54,905 bases of DNA from positions 1 to 54,905 of the forward strand of contig NZ_QURH01000211.1 of NCBI RefSeq assembly GCF_003428695.1. The letters are read 5' to 3'. The position numbers were made by a program, and so were the translations under genes. The DNA comes from Actinomadura logoneensis (GTDB lineage: Bacteria > Actinomycetota > Actinomycetes > Streptosporangiales > Streptosporangiaceae). Shown here in pieces: positions 24,308 to 32,419 of this stretch (its first letter is position 1; each line of letters opens with the position of its first letter). A model generated the notes under the pieces. The model did not search any database and was not told the origin of the DNA. It saw only the letters and a program-made list of their open reading frames with translations.

Positions 24308-24652
24308 TCAGGCCGATTCGAGGATCGGGCGGATCTCGATGGTTTCCGGGGTCGGGAGGGACTTGGCCAGTTGGACGGCCTCGTCGCGGTCGGCCACCTC
24401 GACCACGAACCAGCCGCCCAGGGTTTCCTCGGTGGTGTGGGCCGGTTCGTCCGCCGTGGTGGCGGTGCCGTCGGCGGGCTTGCGGACGGTGACCGGGGTG
24501 GCCTCGGTGTCGAGGGCCTCCCCGCCGACCAGCTTGCCGGCGGCGGCTATCTGGCCGATCCAGGTCTGGTACTGCTCGCGGTAGGCGGCGCGGTCGGACT
24601 GGATGGCGCGGCGGGAGGCATCCGTTTCGAAGATGACCAGGGCGAATCGCAT
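24308..24652 (-). CDS. YCII/DGPF-domain protein
   Basis: A 114-aa stand-alone YCII-related protein. The N-terminal strand MRFALVIFE, the central TWIGQIAAAGKLVGGEALD and the C-terminal GGWFVVEVADRDEAVQLAKS with EIRPI match the DGPF/YCII ferredoxin-like fold. These proteins often sit beside VOC proteins, sigma factors or regulators; their chemistry is poorly known. It lies 12 bp downstream of the VOC gene in the same direction, so the two form an operon divergent from a TetR gene. Confidence 0.9.
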   Translation of the reverse strand: MRFALVIFETDASRRAIQSDRAAYREQYQTWIGQIAAAGKLVGGEALDTEATPVTVRKPADGTATTADEPAHTTEETLGGWFVVEVADRDEAVQLAKSLPTPETIEIRPILESA

Positions 24653-24664
24653 GGGGGTGTCCTT

Positions 24665-25042
24665 TCAGGCGGTCCACTGGACGAACTGGACGATCACGCC
24701 GTTGGGGTCGGTGACCTGGAACAGGCGCTCGCCCCAGGGCTCCTCGCGCAGCGGCATGGTGATCTCGACTCCGGCCTCGCGGAGCAGCTTCTCCTGCTCG
24801 TCCAGGCCGTCGGCGAGGGTGAAGGCGAGAATCAGGCCGGCGGCGCGCCGGTCGCGCTGCTCGGGCGGGAGCACCTCGGTGCCGCGGGCCAGCAGGACGA
24901 TGTCGAACGCGTCGGGCCGGGTCAGGGACGCGAAGCCGTCGGCGGCCTGCTGGACCGTGTAGCCGAGACGGGTGGTCAGGAACTTCTGCGAGGCGGCGAC
25001 GTCGTCGACGGTCAGCGAGACGGTGGAGGCGGTGAACTGCAC
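24665..25042 (-). CDS. VOC family protein (glyoxalase/bleomycin-resistance fold)
   Basis: A 125-aa vicinal-oxygen-chelate protein with two beta-alpha-beta-beta-beta modules. The first starts TVSLTVDDVAASQKFL. The second contains PLREEPWGERLFQVTDPNGV, then QFVQW, with the PWGxRxFxVxDPxGN-type signature and a final metal-ligand-like position. Reactions include dioxygenation, isomerisation and antibiotic binding; none can be assigned here. The GTG start with AAGGAG seven bases upstream was chosen over longer frames. It is part of the minus-strand set 25238-24308, controlled presumably by the divergent TetR protein. Confidence 0.9.
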   Translation of the reverse strand: MQFTASTVSLTVDDVAASQKFLTTRLGYTVQQAADGFASLTRPDAFDIVLLARGTEVLPPEQRDRRAAGLILAFTLADGLDEQEKLLREAGVEITMPLREEPWGERLFQVTDPNGVIVQFVQWTA

Positions 25043-25076
25043 GGGTCTCCTTGTGCTGGAGGGGAGGGACGGGGGG

Positions 25077-25238
25077 TCAGTAGCCGCGTCGGCGCGGGAC
25101 GAGGCGGACGCCCTTGGCCTGCTGCCGGCCGCGGGCCCGCTGGTCGGACGGGAGGCGGCGCAGTTCGGCGCCGCGCGTCCGGGGGCGGGGCGCGGCGGCG
25201 GACTCGACCGCGGCGAGGTCATGGGTGTGCTTGCGCAT
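25077..25238 (-). CDS. Small basic protein, 53 aa
   Basis: ATG with AGGGGGA six bases upstream. The sequence begins MRKHTHDLAAVESAAA and continues with many Arg/Pro/Gln (TRGAELRRLPSDQRARGR), ending PRRRGY. It is strongly basic, has no hydrophobic segment and no recognised domain. It lies 34 bp upstream of the VOC gene in the same orientation, directly under the divergent palindromic operator. It is therefore probably the first gene of the VOC-YCII operon. A spurious frame cannot be excluded in this high-GC context. Confidence 0.5.
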   Translation of the reverse strand: MRKHTHDLAAVESAAAPRPRTRGAELRRLPSDQRARGRQQAKGVRLVPRRRGY

Positions 25239-25267
25239 GGGCGTCCCCCTTGAACATCGAGTTCCAT

Positions 25268-25285
25268 CGTCGCAAACTTGCGACG
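25268..25285. promoter_or_regulatory. 18-bp palindrome, probable TetR operator
   Basis: CGTCGCAA-AC-TTGCGACG has perfect 8-bp arms. It lies between the divergent small-protein/VOC/YCII operon and the TetR gene, and is the best candidate for the binding site of that TetR protein. Confidence 0.7.
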
Positions 25286-25317
25286 GAGGTAAATTTAGCC
25301 TGAGGGGTTCGGTGGTG

Positions 25318-25353
25318 TCAACATAAAGATGCTACGAGGGTAAGATTCCGCCC
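25318..25353 (+). promoter_or_regulatory. Leaderless promoter of the TetR gene
   Basis: TCAACA, a 17-bp spacer, TAAGAT (25341-25346), then seven bases and ATG. No ribosome binding site is present. Confidence 0.55.
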
Positions 25354-25992
25354 ATGGCTACTCCAATGCCCGTCCCCGGCCTGCGCGAGACCAAGAAGCA
25401 GGAGACCCGGCAGCTCATCTCCGACCATGCGACCCGGCTGTTCATCGCCCAGGGCTTCGAGCGGACGACGATCGCCGAGATCGCCGCCGCCGCCCGCGTC
25501 GCCAAGAAGACCGTCACGAACTACTTCGCCCGCAAGGAGGACCTGGCCCTGGACCATCAGGAGGAGTTCGCCGCGTCCCTGGCCGGCGCCATCGGCGGAC
25601 GCGCCGCAGGGGAGTCGGCCCTGGCCGCGCTGCGCCGCGCGTTCGCCGACGCCGTCGCCGCCCGGGACCCGGTCGCGGGCTTCTCGGGGCCGGAGTTCGC
25701 CCGCATGGTCGCCGAGAGCCCCACCCTGACCGGTTGCCTGCGCGGCCTGCACGACCAGCGCGAGCACCATCTCGCCCTGGCGCTCGCCGAGGCCACCGGG
25801 GCGGAGGCCGACGACATCACGGTCCGGACCGCCGCCGGCCTGCTCGGGACCGTCCACCGGGTGCTGTTCCACCGCATCCAGGCGCTCACGCTGGCGTGCC
25901 GTTCCAACGACGAGATCGCCGAGATCATCGGGGCGGAGGCCACCCGGGCCTTCGACCTGCTCGAACCCTCTCTGGGCGAGTACGCGGCCTGA
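25354..25992 (+). CDS. TetR/AcrR family transcriptional regulator
   Basis: A 212-aa regulator with a standard N-terminal TetR helix-turn-helix (about residues 15-60: LISDHATRLFIAQGFERTTI, then IAAAARVAKKTVTNYFARKEDL). A helical ligand-binding domain follows. It is divergently oriented from the basic protein/VOC/YCII operon across a perfect 8-bp-arm palindrome, so autorepression and control of that operon are likely. The ATG was chosen by the leaderless promoter seven bases upstream. The ligand is unknown. Confidence 0.92.
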   Translation: MATPMPVPGLRETKKQETRQLISDHATRLFIAQGFERTTIAEIAAAARVAKKTVTNYFARKEDLALDHQEEFAASLAGAIGGRAAGESALAALRRAFADAVAARDPVAGFSGPEFARMVAESPTLTGCLRGLHDQREHHLALALAEATGAEADDITVRTAAGLLGTVHRVLFHRIQALTLACRSNDEIAEIIGAEATRAFDLLEPSLGEYAA

Positions 25993-26238
25993 GCCGGCCG
26001 GCGCTCCGCGCCCATCGTCCGGAGGTCGGGGGCGCGGAGCACGGAGGCCAGCGGTCGTGCGCGGCGACGTCGTTCAGGCCGCGCGGTTCGCTTGCCGGTC
26101 AAGGGACGGCATGGGCGGCAAAGGTGCGGCTGGGATGCGGCGATGAGAACGGCACGAAGCCTCCCGCGATCGTCCACGGGCCGCGGATTCGCGGCTGAAT
26201 AGGGATGAGGAGGCGGACGCGCGGGGGGAGGCGCTGCG

Positions 26239-27240
26239 ATGCTGATCGCGGGGCCCGTGTCACCGATGCTCGCGGCCACGGTCGATCGCATCCCCGACGG
26301 GAGGATGGCGTTCGAGCCGAAGTGGGACGGCTTCCGCGTCCAGGTGCGGGTGGGGCCGGACGGGCGGGTCGAGCTGTATTCGCGGGCGCTGGCACGTCTG
26401 ACGGCGCTGTTCCCGGAGACGGCCGCGGCGGTCGGACGGCTGGTCCCACCGGGGACCGTGCTGGACGGTGAACTGGTCCGCTGGGCGCCCACCGGACGGC
26501 TCGACTTCGAGGTTCTGCAGCAACGGCTTCGCGGCGGGACGGGACGGGCGGCCGCGCAGGCGCGTGAACGTCCGGTGCACGTGGTGGTGTTCGACGTGCT
26601 CGAGACGGCCGGCGAGGGGGACGTGCGCGGTCTCCCGTTGCAGCAGCGGCGGCGGATTCTGGAGGGGCTGTTCGCGGACGCGCCGCCGGACGGGCTCGTG
26701 GTGCTGACGCCGCAGACCGTCGACCGGGGCGAGGCCGAACTGTGGCTCGAGGTGCTGACCAGCCAGGGCATCGAGGGGTTGGTGATCAAGCCGCTGGACG
26801 GCGCGTACCTGCCGGGACGGCGGCGGTGGTTCAAGCTGAAGCGGCGGTGGACGACGCTGGCGGTCGCGGGCGGGTTCCTCGGGTCGTTCGACGCGCCGAC
26901 CGGGCTGGTGATCGGGCGCGTCTTCCCGGACGGGCGGATGCGCATCACCGGACGCACGTCCGCGCCCGCGCAGCCGCTGCGGCGGGGGCTGGCGGCCGAG
27001 CTGGCGGCGCGGTTCCCGGCGCCGCCGGAGCATCCGTGGCCGGACCGGCTCGCGCCGAACTGGCACGGCGAGCAGCCCGAACCGATCCTGTACCACCGGA
27101 TCCGGCCGGACCTGGTGGTGGAGGTGTCCGTGGACGTCGCCACCGAGCGTGACCGGCGCTGGCGGCATCTGGCCCGGCTGCTCGACGTCCGTGGGGATCT
27201 CGACCCGGCGGACGTGCCGCGCGGGCTGGATCTGGAGTGA
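26239..27240 (+). CDS. ATP-dependent DNA ligase (LigC-like)
   Basis: A 333-aa nucleotidyltransferase plus OB-fold ligase, about the size of mycobacterial LigC and of the ligase domain of LigD. The nucleophile is Lys28 in motif I (EPKWDGFR). Motif III (VLDGELVRW), motif IV (GIEGLVIK) and motif V (WFKLKRRWTT) are intact. The C-terminal OB domain runs from about residue 215. It lacks polymerase and nuclease domains, so it is a stand-alone ligase. Such enzymes act in short-patch base excision or end-joining back-up repair. ATG was taken as the start; RBS-like GGGGGAGG lies 10 bases upstream. No ku gene is nearby. Confidence 0.93.
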   Translation: MLIAGPVSPMLAATVDRIPDGRMAFEPKWDGFRVQVRVGPDGRVELYSRALARLTALFPETAAAVGRLVPPGTVLDGELVRWAPTGRLDFEVLQQRLRGGTGRAAAQARERPVHVVVFDVLETAGEGDVRGLPLQQRRRILEGLFADAPPDGLVVLTPQTVDRGEAELWLEVLTSQGIEGLVIKPLDGAYLPGRRRWFKLKRRWTTLAVAGGFLGSFDAPTGLVIGRVFPDGRMRITGRTSAPAQPLRRGLAAELAARFPAPPEHPWPDRLAPNWHGEQPEPILYHRIRPDLVVEVSVDVATERDRRWRHLARLLDVRGDLDPADVPRGLDLE

Positions 27241-27338
27241 ATCCGACTCGTCCGGGATCGGGGCACAAGGGGGGATCCGGTCCATCATTTGACCACTCTG
27301 AGTAATCTGTCAGTGACTTGTTGCATATGGTCGGGTGC

Positions 27339-27890
27339 ATGAGTGATCTACGCACGCGCAAGTACCACCAGTGGTTCCAGGGCGCCGACGCGGACGACGA
27401 CGGGCTGCTCGCCCGCGGCGACCTGATGCGGATCGCCGAGCGGGCCGTGGCCGTCCAGGGCGTCGCGCCCAACTCGCCGCACGCCCGGCAGCTGAACGAG
27501 TCGATGGACTGGTTCTGGACGGGGGTCATCGCGCCCTACGACCGCAACGGCGACGAGCAGGTGAACCGCGCGGAGATGACCGAGGGGTTCATGGCCGCGC
27601 TCACCGACCGGTCCCGGTACGCCGAGCAGCTCAAATGGATCGCCGACCTCATCTTCGACCTGGGCGACGCCGACCGCGACGGGCGGATCTCGCTGGCCGA
27701 GTTCAGCCAGGTCTTCGCGGCGGGGATGCGGATCCCGAGCACCGACTGCGCGCTGGTCTTCAACCAGCTCGACCTGGACGGATCGGGCACGCTGGGCCGT
27801 CCGCAGTACCACGACGCCGTGGTCGAGTTCTTCTACGGCGACGACCCCGAATCCCCCGCCAACCACCTGTTCGGCCGCATCTACAGCTGA
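27339..27890 (+). CDS. EF-hand calcium-binding protein (calerythrin-like)
   Basis: A 183-aa cytosolic protein with four EF-hand loops: DADDDGLLARGD (17-28), DRNGDEQVNRAE, DADRDGRISLAE and DLDGSGTLGRPQ. Loops 2 and 3 have the ideal Asp/Asn/Glu ligand set. Loop 1 ends in Asp and loop 4 in Gln, so these bind more weakly or not at all. The arrangement resembles actinobacterial calerythrin and sarcoplasmic-type calcium buffers. The ATG at 27339 is supported by TATGGT seven bases upstream (leaderless) rather than the ATG at 27318. It is transcribed alone and ends in a bidirectional terminator. Confidence 0.9.
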   Translation: MSDLRTRKYHQWFQGADADDDGLLARGDLMRIAERAVAVQGVAPNSPHARQLNESMDWFWTGVIAPYDRNGDEQVNRAEMTEGFMAALTDRSRYAEQLKWIADLIFDLGDADRDGRISLAEFSQVFAAGMRIPSTDCALVFNQLDLDGSGTLGRPQYHDAVVEFFYGDDPESPANHLFGRIYS

Positions 27891-27917
27891 CACGTCCGAG
27901 GCGAGGGGCGGCGCGGT

Positions 27918-27956
27918 CGGCCGGGGCGCGCGCGGGTGGCGGCGCGCCCCCGGCCG
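27918..27956. terminator. Bidirectional terminator
   Basis: CGGCCGGGGCGCGC pairs with GCGCGCCCCCGGCCG (one-base bulge) around a short loop. It lies between the converging EF-hand and oxygenase genes. Confidence 0.7.
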
Positions 27957-27962
27957 CCGACA

Positions 27963-28874
27963 TCAGGCGGGGGCGGTGCGCAGGGGGTTGTCCAGGGCGC
28001 GCTTCTCGTAGTCGAGCGCCAGCTCCTCGGGCATGGCGGCGAGGTCGGAGCAGCGGACGAAGTCGCGCAGCGTGGTGCCGGTGCAGGCGGCGTCCACGTT
28101 CGGCGCGCCGCGGCGGGCGCGGACGTCGTCCAGGTGGACGGTGCGGAAGTCGATGCTGAAGCGCGTCCGGCCGGAGGTGTTCGGGACGGTCGAGTGGAAC
28201 TGCGCGCCGGAGAAGACCAGCATCCCGCCCGCCTCCGGGACGACGCGGATCTGCGGGTCCAGTTCGATCGGCTCCTCCGGTTTCGGCTGGTCGCGGGTGT
28301 CGGTGCCGATGTGCCGGGCGGCGGTGCGGCGGCTCGTCCGGTTCCATTCGGCGTAGTCGTAGCGCGCGCTGCCGTTCAGCACCGGGCGGTCGAAGTAGCG
28401 CGGGTGGAACGCCATGGCGTTCTCCGGGACGATCCCGAAGACCGGTATCCACCAGTTGACCTGGTTGAACGGGGCGGAGTACCAGCAGTCCCGGTGCGGG
28501 TGGAAGGCGTAGGAGATGCCGGTGGTGAGGTAGTCGCCGGACGTCGAGGTCCGCAGCCGCGGCACGTCGAAGTAGGTGCGGTCCGGGTCGCAGCCCATCT
28601 CGGCCAGCAGCGCGGGCAGCAGCTCGCGGCAGCGGGGATGGTGGATGAAGCGGGGCTTGAGCTCCGCCAGCAGCGCGGCGAACGCGCCGACCTCCATCTC
28701 GTGCTGCGCCGTCTCCGGGTCGCGGTCGCCGAACGCCTCGGCGATCAGCTCGCGGGCGAATCCGGTCAGCGCCAGCGACGCCGGGGTCGCCGAATAGACG
28801 AACACCTCCCCCTGGAAGAGCAGCCCCCGTCGTGTGTCGTCGTCCAGCACGGCATTGGAGAACACCGAACTCAT
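27963..28874 (-). CDS. Fe(II)/2-oxoglutarate-dependent oxygenase-like protein
   Basis: A 303-aa protein with a jelly-roll oxygenase pattern. The iron ligands HxD are in FHPHRDCWYSAP (His127, Asp129). The distal His227 (QFHSTVPN) and a following Arg in SGRTRFSIDFR (2-oxoglutarate carboxylate binding) complete the facial triad and cosubstrate site. The double-stranded helix spans about 110-245. This is the phytanoyl-CoA/proline-hydroxylase-like superfamily; the substrate is unknown and could be a small secondary-metabolite or amino-acid derivative. AAGGGGG lies 10 bases before the ATG. It stands alone, downstream of a 271-bp gap with no gene. Confidence 0.78.
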   Translation of the reverse strand: MSSVFSNAVLDDDTRRGLLFQGEVFVYSATPASLALTGFARELIAEAFGDRDPETAQHEMEVGAFAALLAELKPRFIHHPRCRELLPALLAEMGCDPDRTYFDVPRLRTSTSGDYLTTGISYAFHPHRDCWYSAPFNQVNWWIPVFGIVPENAMAFHPRYFDRPVLNGSARYDYAEWNRTSRRTAARHIGTDTRDQPKPEEPIELDPQIRVVPEAGGMLVFSGAQFHSTVPNTSGRTRFSIDFRTVHLDDVRARRGAPNVDAACTGTTLRDFVRCSDLAAMPEELALDYEKRALDNPLRTAPA

Positions 28875-29145
28875 CGTTGAACGCCCCCTTGCCCCCGTCC
28901 ACCATCTTTCCGGACGAATAGTCGCTCATGAGCCGACGAATTACCGCAGTGCGGACGGCGAATGACCGGAACAGGACAGCAGAAGGCGTCAGCGGCGTCG
29001 GACGCGCCGCCCGGATGCCCGGCGAGCTGCGGTTTCAGGCGTCCGAAGGCGGTCCCGACAAGGCGGGGGCGGCCTTTTCCGGACGGCTCGCATCACCTTT
29101 CGTAACGGGTTTCGCCAATCGCGTGACCGAATGCGCGAGCCGGCG

Positions 29146-29709
29146 TCAGGTGTGTTCCGAGATGAGGGTCGCGCGCGTTCCGGCCTCCAGGGCCTGGAAG
29201 GTGTGCGGAAGGTCGCCGGGATAGGAGATGTAGTCGCCGGGCGCGAGTTCGACGGGGTCGTCCAGCAGGCCGACGAGGGCGCTGCCGGTGCTGAGGACGA
29301 CGTGCTCGACGACGCCCGGCATGTGCGGGTCGGACACGCGGGGCGGGCCGGGCTCGGCGGTGATCTGGTAGACGTCGCGGCGGGCGCCGGGCGGGCAGGA
29401 GGCGAGGACGGTCGCGCGGTAGTCGGCGCGGTCGGCGGCCAGCGAGGGCCCCTCCCCGGCCCGGATCACCTGGACGCGCGGGACGGGCTGCGCGACGAGC
29501 TGCGCGAACGGGACGTCGAGCGCGACGGCGAGCGCCCACAGCGTCTCCACGCTCGGGTTGCCCGCGCCCGACTCCAGCTGGGACAGCGTGGACTTGGCGA
29601 CCCCGGCGCGGCGCGCGACCTCGGTCAGGGACAGGCCGCCGCGGGCGCGTTCCCGGCGCAGCGCGGCGGCGATGAACTCCATCGGCGGACGGGCGGGCTG
29701 CTCGCTCAT
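29146..29709 (-). CDS. XRE-family regulator with C-terminal cupin
   Basis: A 187-aa regulator. The N-terminal helix-turn-helix (about 10-65) is GGLSLTEVARRAGVAKSTLS, then LESGAGNPSVETLWALA. The C-terminal cupin (about 105-185) includes VVEHVVLSTGSALV, then DYISYPGDLPHTFQALE with the typical His-rich barrel strand. Such proteins repress catabolic or efflux genes in response to a small molecule. It is divergent from the AzlC gene with only 58 bp between, containing the palindrome CGTTCA-N6-TGAACG. It is therefore the likely regulator of the AzlCD pair. Confidence 0.92.
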   Translation of the reverse strand: MSEQPARPPMEFIAAALRRERARGGLSLTEVARRAGVAKSTLSQLESGAGNPSVETLWALAVALDVPFAQLVAQPVPRVQVIRAGEGPSLAADRADYRATVLASCPPGARRDVYQITAEPGPPRVSDPHMPGVVEHVVLSTGSALVGLLDDPVELAPGDYISYPGDLPHTFQALEAGTRATLISEHT

Positions 29710-29712
29710 GGC

Positions 29713-29730
29713 CGTTCATCCTAGTGAACG
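29713..29730. promoter_or_regulatory. Inverted repeat, probable XRE-cupin operator
   Basis: CGTTCA-N6-TGAACG lies four bases upstream of the regulator's start codon. Further CGTTC-type half sites lie at 29760-29785 over the AzlC promoter. Confidence 0.55.
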
Positions 29731-29767
29731 AGGTTCGATTTGACGAACAACGCCCGAATCGTTCATT

Positions 29768-30541
29768 TTGGACTACGTGCGTTCGATATGGAGAACAGTC
29801 GACCGGGACATCGCGCTGGTGTGCCTGGCCGTGGGTGTGACCTCGGTGTCCTACGGCGCGGTCTCGGTGGCGTCCGGGCTGCCGTTCTGGTTCCCGGTGG
29901 TGATGGGGACGCTGGTCCTCGCCGGATCGTCGGAGTTCCTGTTCGTCGGGATCGTCGGCGCGGGCGGCTCGCCGGTCGCGGGGGCCCTCGCCGGGCTGCT
30001 GGTCAACGCCCGGCACCTGCCGTACGGGCTGGCGCTGCCCGACGTCCTCGGCCGCGGCTGGCGGCGGGCGCTCGGCGTCCACGTCATGAACGACGAGTCG
30101 GTCGTGTTCGCGCTCACCCGCAAGGAGAACGCGGCGCGCTCCTACTGGACGTCCGGCATCGGCGTCCTGGTGTGCTGGCCGCTGGGCGCGCTGCTCGGCG
30201 CGGCTCTCGGCTCGACGGTCAGCGACCCGAACGCGTTCGGGCTGGACGCGATGTTCCCCGTCGTGATCCTCGCGCTGATCCTGCCGTCGCTGCGGGACCG
30301 CGTGGCCCGGCGTCCGGCGCTGCTCGGCGCGGTCATCGCGCTCGTGTGCGCGCCGCTGCTGCCCACCGGACTGCCGCTGCTGGCGAGCCTCGCTGCCCTG
30401 GCCGCGGTCCCCCTCCTCGGCGGCCTGGGCACGAGCCCGAGCGCGAGCGCGGACGCGAGCCCGAGCGCGGACGCGCGCCCGAGCGCGGGCCCGAGCGCGG
30501 GCACGAGCGGGGACGCGGAGTCGGAGAGGGGGCGGGCGTGA
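29768..30541 (+). CDS. AzlC family branched-chain amino acid exporter, large subunit
   Basis: A 257-aa membrane protein with several hydrophobic helices. The AzlC signature region (GTLVLAGSSEFLFVGIVGAG, NARHLPYGLALPDVL, NDESVVFALT) is intact. AzlC with AzlD exports branched-chain or related amino acids. The last 35 residues are an unusual low-complexity Pro-Ser-Ala-Asp tail (SADASPSADARPSAGPSAG) not typical of the family. The start is uncertain: TTG at 29768, or GTG at 29777 with a -10-like TCATTT and TTGACG -35 upstream. The stop overlaps the next gene's GTG by four bases. Regulation is probably by the divergent XRE-cupin protein. Confidence 0.9.
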   Translation: MDYVRSIWRTVDRDIALVCLAVGVTSVSYGAVSVASGLPFWFPVVMGTLVLAGSSEFLFVGIVGAGGSPVAGALAGLLVNARHLPYGLALPDVLGRGWRRALGVHVMNDESVVFALTRKENAARSYWTSGIGVLVCWPLGALLGAALGSTVSDPNAFGLDAMFPVVILALILPSLRDRVARRPALLGAVIALVCAPLLPTGLPLLASLAALAAVPLLGGLGTSPSASADASPSADARPSAGPSAGTSGDAESERGRA

Positions 30542-30837
30542 TCGTCGCGTCGATGCTCGTCCTCGCCGTCGGGACGTACCTGCTGCGCCTGTCCGGGCCG
30601 CTGCTGCGGACGCGCGTCTCCTTCCCGCCGAGTGCCGAGCGGCTGCTCGACGTGGCGGCGGTGGTGCTGCTGACCGCGCTGGTCGCGGTGACCGCGCTGA
30701 CCGAGGGCGGCGGCCCGGCGGACGCCGCGCGTCCGGCGGGAGTGCTGGTCGGAGGGGTCCTGGCCTGGCGGAAGGCGTCGTTCATGGTCGCCGTCCTCGC
30801 CGCCGCGGCGACCACCGCCGTCCTCCGCCTCATCTGA
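30538..30837 (+). CDS. AzlD family branched-chain amino acid exporter, small subunit
   Basis: A 99-aa protein with about four membrane segments. It starts VIVASMLVLAVGTYLLRLSG, has a central AAVVLLTALVAVTAL, and ends in WRKASFMVAVLAAAATTAVL. This is the AzlD partner of AzlC. The GTG start overlaps the AzlC stop (GTGA), so the two are coupled. Nothing in the sequence fixes the exported amino acid. Confidence 0.9.
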   Translation: MIVASMLVLAVGTYLLRLSGPLLRTRVSFPPSAERLLDVAAVVLLTALVAVTALTEGGGPADAARPAGVLVGGVLAWRKASFMVAVLAAAATTAVLRLI

Positions 30838-30942
30838 GCCGGCCGGACGGCGTGACGCGAGCGGACGGGCGACAAGAGCGGGGGCGCGGGTTTGTCGGGT
30901 GCCGCCTTGCCGCGGTTCGCGCCGACGCCGAAGGATCGGACC

Positions 30943-31395
30943 ATGAGGCGTTTCGCGAGTGTGGACGAGTTCGCCGCCGCCAAGGGCGAGCACCTGGGGT
31001 ACAGCCCGTGGCGGACGGTGGAGCAGCGGCAGATCGACCTGTTCGCCGAGGCGACCGACGACCGGCAGTGGATCCACGTGGACCCCGAACGGGCCAAGGA
31101 CGGCCCGTTCGGCACCACGATCGCGCACGGCTACCTCACGTTGTCGCTGGTCAGCGCGTTCATGCCGGAGATCTTCCACATCGACGGACTGTCCATGGGC
31201 GTGAACGTGGGGCTGAACCGGGTGCGGTTCCCGGCTCCGGTGAAGGTCGGCTCGCGGATCCGGGGCGGCGCCCGGCTCGTCGACATCAAGAACTCTCCGG
31301 CCGGGAAGCTGTCGACGGTCAAGCTGACGGTCGAGGTCGAGGGTGAGCGGCGCGCCGCCTGCGTCGCCGAAACGCTCTCGCTCTACGTGCCTTAG
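30943..31395 (+). CDS. MaoC family dehydratase
   Basis: A 150-aa single hot-dog domain protein. The hydratase-2 motif lies in GPFGTTIAHGYLTLSL, with upstream FAEATDDRQWIHVDPERAK giving the conserved Asp/His pair. This is the (R)-specific enoyl-CoA/enoyl-ACP hydratase type, adding water to trans-2-enoyl thioesters in fatty-acid or PHA metabolism. Substrate length cannot be read. AAGGA lies seven bases before the ATG. An upstream in-frame ATG at 30892 is less likely because homology begins at MRRFASVDEF. It is not in an operon with the AzlCD pair (105-bp gap). Confidence 0.92.
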   Translation: MRRFASVDEFAAAKGEHLGYSPWRTVEQRQIDLFAEATDDRQWIHVDPERAKDGPFGTTIAHGYLTLSLVSAFMPEIFHIDGLSMGVNVGLNRVRFPAPVKVGSRIRGGARLVDIKNSPAGKLSTVKLTVEVEGERRAACVAETLSLYVP

Positions 31396-31432
31396 GCGGG
31401 GGCGCGGACGTCGCCGGCCCGCGGCGGTGGGC

Positions 31433-31445
31433 TAGCTTCACCGGT
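31433..31445 (+). promoter_or_regulatory. Leaderless-type -10 element
   Basis: TAGCTT (31433-31438) followed by seven bases and then the ATG of the ASCH-DinB gene, with no ribosome binding site. Confidence 0.45.
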
Positions 31446-32366
31446 ATGGGTGATCTGCGCGGGTTGGAGCGGTTGGAGTTCGCGTTTCCGGGGCCGCTGC
31501 GCGACCGGCTCGTCGCCGCGATCCTCTCCGGCGCGAAGACGAGCACGACCGGCCTGCTGGCCGAGTACGAGGCCGGCGGCGATCCGCTGCCCGAGCCCGG
31601 GCGGCGCGGCGTCCTGGTCGACTCCGCCGAGCGGGACGTGGCGGTGCTGGAGACGGTCGAGGTCGGGACGGTCCGGCTGGCGGACGTCGGCTGGGAGCAC
31701 GCGCGGGACGAGGGCGAGGGCCACCGGTCGGTCGCCGAGTGGCGGGCGGCGCACGAGGACTTCTGGCACGGCGCGGAGATGCGCGCGGTCCTCGGCGACC
31801 CGGACTTCACCGTGGACGACGACACCCTCGTGGTGACCGAGCGGTTCCGGGTCGTCCGGACGCTGGCCGACCACGGGCGGTACGAGCCCGCGCGGACGTC
31901 CGGGGAGCGCGAGACGCTGGCGGGGTTCCTCGACTGGCAGCGCGCCACGCTCGCGTTGAAGTGCGAGGGGCTGGACGCCGATCAGTTGCGGCGCAAGGCG
32001 CTCCTCCCCTCGGAGCTGTCGCTGCTCGGACTCGTCCGGCACATGGCGCAGGTCGAGCACGACTGGTTCCGCGTCGTGGTCTGCGGCGACGACCGCGCGG
32101 GCCTGTGGCCGCGCGCGGCCGACGGCGGGTACACCGACTTCCACGTGGACGACGCCGATCCCGACGAGATGTTCGCGGTGTGGCGCGGGGAGTGCGAGAA
32201 CTCGCGCGCCGTCGTCGCCGAACGGGACCTGGACCAGGCCGTCCGCTGGCGGGACGAGACGTACTCGGTGCGCTGGGTGGTCACCCACATGATCGAGGAG
32301 TACGCGCGCCACAACGGGCACGCCGACCTGCTCCGCGAGCACATCGACGGCGTCACCGGCGAGTGA
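31446..32366 (+). CDS. ASCH domain - DinB/DUF664 fusion protein
   Basis: This 306-aa protein has two domains. Residues 1-135 form an ASCH domain: FPGPLRDRLVAAILSGAKTS, GRRGVLVDSAERDVAVLETV, then ERFRVVRTL near its end. ASCH domains bind RNA or modified nucleosides; some hydrolyse N4-acetylcytidine. Residues 150-306 form a DinB-like four-helix DUF664 domain: LLGLVRHMAQVEHDWFR, then VRWVVTHMIEEYARHNGHAD with metal-binding His at HMxxxE and HNGH. DinB domains include mycothiol-dependent enzymes. The fusion is unusual; a separate DinB gene with a very similar ending lies just downstream in the opposite direction. Confidence 0.85.
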   Translation: MGDLRGLERLEFAFPGPLRDRLVAAILSGAKTSTTGLLAEYEAGGDPLPEPGRRGVLVDSAERDVAVLETVEVGTVRLADVGWEHARDEGEGHRSVAEWRAAHEDFWHGAEMRAVLGDPDFTVDDDTLVVTERFRVVRTLADHGRYEPARTSGERETLAGFLDWQRATLALKCEGLDADQLRRKALLPSELSLLGLVRHMAQVEHDWFRVVVCGDDRAGLWPRAADGGYTDFHVDDADPDEMFAVWRGECENSRAVVAERDLDQAVRWRDETYSVRWVVTHMIEEYARHNGHADLLREHIDGVTGE

Positions 32367-32419
32367 GGCGGCGCCGCTGACGCCAGGGGCGCTCAGACGG
32401 CGCCCGTGAGAAGGAGTTC

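Noticed and set aside
28928..29224. Plus-strand open frame of 98 codons between the oxygenase and the XRE-cupin gene
   Set aside because: Its composition is Arg/Ser/Ala-rich without structure, it runs antisense into the regulator gene, and no ribosome binding site is seen.
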